Of a stretch of 64,000 nucleotides of DNA, positions 59,442 through 64,000 are shown piece by piece. Made by a program: the position numbers and the translations under genes. The stretch is taken from positions 124,001-188,000 of the forward strand of contig JANQSE010000002.1 in assembly GCA_028284195.1 (NCBI GenBank), given 5' to 3'. The stretch is from Balneola sp. GTDB lineage: Bacteria; Bacteroidota; Rhodothermia; Balneolales; Balneolaceae. Position 1 is the stretch's first letter. Every line of letters begins with the position of its first letter. The notes below the pieces were generated by a model. It was given only the letters and a program-made list of their open reading frames with translations. It did no database searches and was not told where the DNA came from.

Positions 59442-61445
59442 ATGAAGAAGATAAAAGGGCTGCTTTCTGTACTTACTGCCTTACTACTTTTGGCAACAGT
59501 ACAAGCACAAAACGGCCTAACGCCTGTTCAGCTTTCAAAAATTAAAACGGTAGGCTCGGTATATATTTCTGATGACGGGAGATCAGCTGCTTACACACTT
59601 TCGGTTCCGGCCGACCCTTTCAAAGAGAATGTTACTGCCAGCACACATTTGTACTGGCTAAATATCGGCTCAAAAGAATCCATTGCTCTCATTACAGATA
59701 AAAGCGTAAGTGGTGTTTCATTCAGGCCAAAAAAGAATACACTTATTTACCTAAGTGGCGGAGATCTGTATGAATATTCAGCGAAAGAAAATTCGCACAC
59801 AAAACTGTTCGATTTTGAGCAGTCAATTTCAGGGTATAGCTGGGCAAGCGATGGAGATCATATCGTGTTCAGAGCAAGAGAGCCAAAAGCAGAAAGTAAC
59901 TCTCCACTTCCTTATGCCCCTGAGATCTATGAAGAAAACCTGACCAACACCTGGGCATACATACAGAACGTGGCCAAAAAAGGCCATATGCCTCATAAGA
60001 TTCCGCTGGAAGGAACGGTGTATTCCGCATTCTGGAGCCCTGATCGATCTAAGATCGCGCTGGCAGTAGCACCTTCTCCATTGGTGGATGATTCTTTTAT
60101 GGAACAGAAAATTATTATTGTAGATCATAAAACAAGAGATGTATTAGCAGAAATAGACCACACAGGAAAACTGGATTCATATACCTGGAGCCCCGATGGA
60201 ACTAAACTAGCTCTGGTAGCAGCGGCTACGATTAATGACCCAATCGCAGGCCGTATCAAAATAGCAGATACCAAAACCGGGAATACCAAATTGCTTCAGG
60301 AAGATTATCCCGGAATGTTTCATCAGCTTTCTTGGAAGAACAAAAATGAAGTGTATTTCCTTTCCAGCAAAGGAGTACAATCAGAATTTGGCACTGTACA
60401 TGTGAACGATGGAAATATGAAGGTATTGAACAATTCTGAAGATGTAATCATCAATGCGTTTGCTATGGCTTCTAATGGAACAACGTTGCTTGATGCAGAA
60501 ACTTCGGCACACCCTGATGAAGTTTATAGTATGAGTAAAAACATGAATAAGCTAAAGCGGCTTACCAACAGCAATTCCTGGTTGGATAATGTAAAGCTTG
60601 GCAAGCAGGAAGTAGTTACTTACACCACTAAAGATGGGAAAGAAGTACAGGGAGTATTGATGTACCCGCTGGGTTACAAAGAAGGAACCCGATATCCATT
60701 AATAAATGTGATACATGGTGGACCAGAATCGCATTATGATAATGGCTGGTTAACAACCTATTCTATGGCAGGACAGGTAGCCACTGCTCAAGGCTTTGCA
60801 GTTTTTTACCCCAATTATCGTGGAAGCACCGGCAGAGGATTGGAATTTGCCATGAGCAGCCAGGGTGATTTAGCCGGAGCCGAGTTTGACGATATCGTGG
60901 AAGGTGTGGATTATCTGATAGAGACTGGCTTGGTTGATGGAGAAAAAGTAGGTGTTACCGGAGGTTCTTATGGCGGCTACGCTACTGCCTGGATGAGTAC
61001 CCGCTACAGCAATCGTTTTGCAGCAGGGGTGATGTCTGTTGGAATAAGCAACAACATTTCGAAATGGGGAACCAGTGATATTCCCGAAGAGTTGTATCAT
61101 GTACACGCCCGAAAACGCATCTGGGATGACTATCAGGGATACCTGAAGCGCAGCCCGATCTATCATGTTGACAATGCAAAAACCCCATTGTTAATTATGC
61201 ATGGCAAAGAAGATACCCGTGTTGATCCTGGCCAGTCTTACGAGTTATATCGCCACATCAAAACCCGAACTGAAACACCTGTTCGATTGGTGCTTTACCC
61301 GGGAGAAGGCCATGGTAACAGAAAAGCAACAGCACGGTTTGATTTCAATCTTCGTATGATGCGGTGGTTTAATCAGTATTTGAAAGGCAAAAAAGAACGC
61401 CCTGATACCGAACTTCAAATCAATGCCATGAGTATTGAAAACTAA
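59442..61445 (+). CDS. Secreted S9-family prolyl oligopeptidase-like peptidase
   Basis: 667 residues. Signal peptide MKKIKGLLSVLTALLLLATV ending near VQAQ, so exported. Residues ~40-390 form a WD/propeller cap with repeated YSWASDGDHIVFRA-like strands. The C-terminal alpha/beta hydrolase has INVIHGGPESHYDNGW, nucleophile S509 in GVTGGSYGGYATAW, Asp in IMHGKEDTRVDPGQS and His in YPGEGHGNRKA. The fit is to the acylaminoacyl-peptidase/DPP group. It would supply small peptides, matching the POT transporter nearby. A strong terminator follows. Confidence 0.92.
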   Translation: MKKIKGLLSVLTALLLLATVQAQNGLTPVQLSKIKTVGSVYISDDGRSAAYTLSVPADPFKENVTASTHLYWLNIGSKESIALITDKSVSGVSFRPKKNTLIYLSGGDLYEYSAKENSHTKLFDFEQSISGYSWASDGDHIVFRAREPKAESNSPLPYAPEIYEENLTNTWAYIQNVAKKGHMPHKIPLEGTVYSAFWSPDRSKIALAVAPSPLVDDSFMEQKIIIVDHKTRDVLAEIDHTGKLDSYTWSPDGTKLALVAAATINDPIAGRIKIADTKTGNTKLLQEDYPGMFHQLSWKNKNEVYFLSSKGVQSEFGTVHVNDGNMKVLNNSEDVIINAFAMASNGTTLLDAETSAHPDEVYSMSKNMNKLKRLTNSNSWLDNVKLGKQEVVTYTTKDGKEVQGVLMYPLGYKEGTRYPLINVIHGGPESHYDNGWLTTYSMAGQVATAQGFAVFYPNYRGSTGRGLEFAMSSQGDLAGAEFDDIVEGVDYLIETGLVDGEKVGVTGGSYGGYATAWMSTRYSNRFAAGVMSVGISNNISKWGTSDIPEELYHVHARKRIWDDYQGYLKRSPIYHVDNAKTPLLIMHGKEDTRVDPGQSYELYRHIKTRTETPVRLVLYPGEGHGNRKATARFDFNLRMMRWFNQYLKGKKERPDTELQINAMSIEN

Positions 61446-61454
61446 ATTATTTAG

Positions 61455-61479
61455 AGCCTTCTTTTTAGAAGGCTTTTTT
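61455..61479 (+). terminator. Intrinsic terminator after the S9 peptidase gene
   Basis: AGCCTTCT and AGAAGGCT form a perfect 8-base stem with a TTTT loop, followed by six Ts. It ends 3 bases from the convergent DUF456 gene. Confidence 0.9.
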
Positions 61480-61481
61480 GT

Positions 61482-61958
61482 TTAAATAACTGCTTTAACA
61501 AAAGAGAACGCAATCATTGCTGCTACAGTTACCTTTATCATAGTTCCAGTTAAAAACCCAACAAAAGAACCAAAAGCAGACTTTGCTGCCGTTTTAATAT
61601 CAGCCTTAAAAAGAAGTTCTCCTATAAATGCTCCAACAAGTGTCCCTAAGAAAAACCCAAGTGGTGGAAAGAACAACATTCCCAAAACCATCCCGATGGT
61701 ACTGCCAGTAACTCCATATACACTCCCACCAAATTTTTTAGTGGTATAAGCCGGGAGTGCATTCTCGAGAATTAAAATGGTAAGTACTACGATACCCCAG
61801 GCCACCAAAAAGAAGGTAGAAAATTGAGCCACTCCACTTAGCTGAAGAACCCAAAGTGCTGCATAACTAAAAGGAAGCCCTGGAATTACAGGCAGAAATG
61901 CCCCTGCCAATCCAACTAAAATTAAAATTACACCAAGGCTAATAAATAGTACTTCCAT
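61482..61958 (-). CDS. DUF456 membrane protein
   Basis: 158 residues, four to five hydrophobic helices with many glycines. VGLAGAFLPVIPGLPFSYAA, GLPF and the GGSVYGVTGSTIGMVLGMLF segment match DUF456, a small integral membrane family without an established function. It is transcribed alone toward the S9 terminator, divergent from the peptide transporter gene. Confidence 0.85.
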   Translation of the reverse strand: MEVLFISLGVILILVGLAGAFLPVIPGLPFSYAALWVLQLSGVAQFSTFFLVAWGIVVLTILILENALPAYTTKKFGGSVYGVTGSTIGMVLGMLFFPPLGFFLGTLVGAFIGELLFKADIKTAAKSAFGSFVGFLTGTMIKVTVAAMIAFSFVKAVI

Positions 61959-62108
61959 AAGTTACTTAGTTTGTGAGCTGATGCAGTACACGCAATAAAG
62001 TGCTTTTGGTTACAAACTGAGCAATCAATCAGTTGTTGCACCAATGAGAGGGTTTGGCTATCATCTTCAATTATTTTTTTAAAAACCACATTAATTAAAT
62101 CTTTCTTT

Positions 62109-63638
62109 ATGTCGAATGTAGTAGAAAACACCGAAGAATTACGATTCGGACATCCTAAAGGACTCTTTTATTTATTCTTTGCTGAGTTGTGGGAGCGATT
62201 CAGTTTTTACGGAATGCGTGCTTTATTAACTCTCTATATGGTTAATGAAGTGTTTGAAGCTTTGGCAACAAGAGATATTGCCGCTGCTGCTGTGTACGCA
62301 TCTTATGGTTCTTTAGTGTATGCTTCTACAGTAATTGGTGGCCGTGTTTCTGATACCATTCTTGGTATGCGTCAATCGATTTTCTTAGGCGGGATTCTTA
62401 TGGCATTGGGTCATTTTGTTCTTGCAATACCCGGTAATATTACCTTTTTCCTGGCACTTGCCTTCATCGTAGTTGGAAACGGGTTTTTCAAACCTAATAT
62501 TTCAACATTTGTTGGTTCCTTATATAAAGATGGCGATCCTAAAAAAGATTCGGGATTTACCATTTTCTATATGGGTATAAATATTGGTGGTTTTGTTGCT
62601 CCTTTATTATGTGGCTGGTTGGGACGTGAATATGGCTGGCATTATGGTTTCGGTTTGGCAGGAATTGGGATGTTAACCGGTTTAGCCTTCTTTTGGAGCG
62701 GTATTAAGAAAAGCGTATTTGGAGATAACGGGCTCCCCCCAGATATGGAAGTTTACGAGAAGAAAGTATTGGGGATCCCACAAAAGTACTTTGTTCCCAT
62801 TTTGGCCTTTCTTTCTGCTCCGGTAATTGCCTATTTGCTTTCGGCTTACCAGGATATTGGAGGAGGAACTACTTTCCTGGGTGAACAAAACATTGTAAAT
62901 CTTCTTTTTAAAGTTATTGGCGTTGGGATACTGCTTTATCTTGGTTACATCATTTATCAATCTACTCCCGACGAACGAAAAAAGTTAATTGTTGCTATTT
63001 TTATTACACTTTTCATGACCATATTCTGGGGATTTCATGAGCTTTCAGGAAGTGTAATTACGTTGTTTGCTGCAAGAAATGTCAACCTTGTTTGGATTGA
63101 TGCTGCTCAAACCAATGCATTAAATTCCATGTGGATTATTATTCTCTCCATACCCGTCTCTATGCTATGGGGTTATCTTTCCCGAAAAAATAAGAACCCC
63201 AGAACTCCTTATAAGTTTGCAACGGGTTTAGCTTTGGCCGGAATAAGTTTTTATGTACTGGCATTAAGTGGAAACAGTGTCGATGAAAACGGAATGGTTC
63301 CCTTCTCATACTTAATGATTATGTACTTCCTTCTTTCGGTTGGGGAGTTGTTTATGTCTCCGGTTGGCTTATCCAAAATCACAGACTTGTCTCCCAAAAG
63401 GATTGTCGCATTTATGATGGGTATTTGGTTCCTGTCCTCGGCCTATGCGTTTCAGGTAGTAGGATTTATTGGGAAACAATTAGCCATCGAAAGTACAGAT
63501 ACAAATGTCGGTGGGCTTCAAACACTTGATGTATATCTTGGTGGCTTCGACCTTATTGCAAAATATGCACTTGGAGCTTCTATAATAGTGTTTCTGTTAT
63601 CACCTCTATTAAAAAGAATGATGGGCAACGTGCACTAG
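62109..63638 (+). CDS. POT-family proton:oligopeptide symporter
   Basis: Takes up di- and tripeptides with protons. 509 residues, about fourteen helices. The E-x-x-E-R-F motif of helix 1 is AELWERFSFYGMRALLTLYM. NGFFKPNISTFVGSLY and FTIFYMGINIGGFVAPLLCG are the two PTR2 signatures, and VGELFMSPVGLSKITDLSPK is typical of helix 10. Likely works with the secreted S9 peptidase and Xaa-Pro aminopeptidase. A strong terminator follows. Confidence 0.94.
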   Translation: MSNVVENTEELRFGHPKGLFYLFFAELWERFSFYGMRALLTLYMVNEVFEALATRDIAAAAVYASYGSLVYASTVIGGRVSDTILGMRQSIFLGGILMALGHFVLAIPGNITFFLALAFIVVGNGFFKPNISTFVGSLYKDGDPKKDSGFTIFYMGINIGGFVAPLLCGWLGREYGWHYGFGLAGIGMLTGLAFFWSGIKKSVFGDNGLPPDMEVYEKKVLGIPQKYFVPILAFLSAPVIAYLLSAYQDIGGGTTFLGEQNIVNLLFKVIGVGILLYLGYIIYQSTPDERKKLIVAIFITLFMTIFWGFHELSGSVITLFAARNVNLVWIDAAQTNALNSMWIIILSIPVSMLWGYLSRKNKNPRTPYKFATGLALAGISFYVLALSGNSVDENGMVPFSYLMIMYFLLSVGELFMSPVGLSKITDLSPKRIVAFMMGIWFLSSAYAFQVVGFIGKQLAIESTDTNVGGLQTLDVYLGGFDLIAKYALGASIIVFLLSPLLKRMMGNVH

Positions 63639-63662
63639 CAAAGTCTATAATCACAAGCCCAA

Positions 63663-63695
63663 AAGCTTCTTTCTTTTCAGGAAGAAGCTTTTTTT
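63663..63695 (+). terminator. Intrinsic terminator after the POT transporter gene
   Basis: AAGCTTCTT and AAGAAGCTT form a perfect 9-base stem around a 10-base loop, followed by a T-tract of seven. It lies 24 bases past the stop. Confidence 0.88.
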
Positions 63696-63724
63696 GTTTG
63701 ATTAAACCATGAGTATCTTTTGCT

Positions 63725-64000
63725 ATGTCAAATATTCAACAGAAACCTCCCATTGCCGCTATTGCTACTCCCATTGGTGAAGGTGGAATCGCTGTAATCA
63801 GAGTTTCGGGGAAAAATTCCATTGCCATCATGAACAACGCTTTTCGAGGTAAGGACCTTGCGAAGCAGGATTCTCATACTATTCATTTCGGAAAAATTAT
63901 AGACAAAGAAGGTTTACCCGTTGATGAAGTTTTGATATCTGTATTTCACTCCCCGAAATCTTATACAGGAGAAGAGGCTATTGAAATTTCCTGCCATGGC
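63725..64000 (+). CDS. mnmE: tRNA modification GTPase MnmE, 5' part only
   Basis: With MnmG it makes the carboxymethylaminomethyl modification at U34 of tRNAs. The first 92 codons are in the window; the rest runs off the edge. PPIAAIATPIGEGGIAVIRV and SGKNSI open the N-domain; YTGEEAIEISCHG is the conserved folate-binding end of the first segment. The GTPase domain lies outside the window. The ATG at 63725 gives the normal start. Confidence 0.95.
   Translation, partial: MSNIQQKPPIAAIATPIGEGGIAVIRVSGKNSIAIMNNAFRGKDLAKQDSHTIHFGKIIDKEGLPVDEVLISVFHSPKSYTGEEAIEISCHG

Noticed and set aside
1..64000. tRNA, rRNA, CRISPR arrays, prophage or intact IS elements
   Set aside because: Read-through of the spacers showed no cloverleaf-like T-loop sequences, no regularly spaced repeats, no phage genes and no intact transposase; only the RAYT relic was found.

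Overview
The window looks like a stretch of chromosome from a Gram-negative bacterium of the Bacteroidota/Balneolota side of the tree. This placement is inference, most likely the Balneolaceae. It rests on a PorV/PorQ-type outer-membrane protein, a DUF4270 lipoprotein beside a half-length glycogen synthase, Rho with an asparagine-rich basic head, SecA without the usual zinc tail, mostly Shine-Dalgarno-free A-rich leaders, and a few TAnnTTTG-type -7 promoter boxes. I see no rRNA, tRNA, CRISPR array, prophage or intact insertion sequence. Most of the window is ordinary housekeeping chromosome with small accessory islands.

Layout. 1-6.2 kb: AMP nucleosidase (cut by the window edge), Nudix hydrolase, OsmC, Xaa-Pro aminopeptidase, a MazEF-like module, a NAPE-PLD-like metallo-hydrolase, a decayed intradiol dioxygenase and a small membrane protein. 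6.3-11.1 kb: ffh-rpsP-rimM-trmD-rplS-adk, where S16 carries a long acidic tail. 11.1-18.8 kb: a repeat-rich spacer, DUF1499, then on the minus strand dnaN-SAM hydrolase-methyltransferase and glpD-glsA, and a PorV-like barrel. 19-23.6 kb: miaA, purS-clpS-purQ, lptB, rhodanese, and rho in the opposite direction. 23.7-33 kb: a seven-gene minus-strand run, glgB-malQ-comA-half glycogen synthase-DUF4270-outer-membrane barrel-TPR, ending in a good terminator. 33-45.7 kb: LolC/E-like permease, topA, redoxin, a solitary HsdR_N nuclease-like protein, rpmH-rnpA-yidC, then secA and polyphosphate glucokinase. 45.7-49 kb: small stress and regulatory genes (VOC, MarR, AhpD-like, membrane-bound XRE). 49-54.7 kb: LysR regulator divergent from hutHUIG, a complete histidine-to-glutamate route. 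54.8-64 kb: HxlR/SRPBCC/TfoX island, EamA transporter, a dead RAYT transposase, DksA-like protein, MFS exporter, S9 peptidase, DUF456, a POT peptide transporter, and the first 92 codons of mnmE.

How the genes work together. Protein and tRNA synthesis and protein export dominate (ffh, secA, yidC, rnpA, rpmH, rpsP, rplS, trmD, miaA, mnmE). A second theme is the use of peptides and amino acids: POT uptake, S9 and Xaa-Pro peptidases, glutaminase and the hut pathway. The least conventional block is the glycogen run. It joins branching enzyme and amylomaltase to a phosphosulfolactate synthase, a GT5 half-synthase whose ADP-glucose loop looks broken, and three envelope proteins. Intergenic regions carry a dispersed repeat (GTCATyCTGAG...GAAGGATCTGCA) in at least five units. 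One inverted pair sits inside the hut operon, and a dead RAYT lies nearby.
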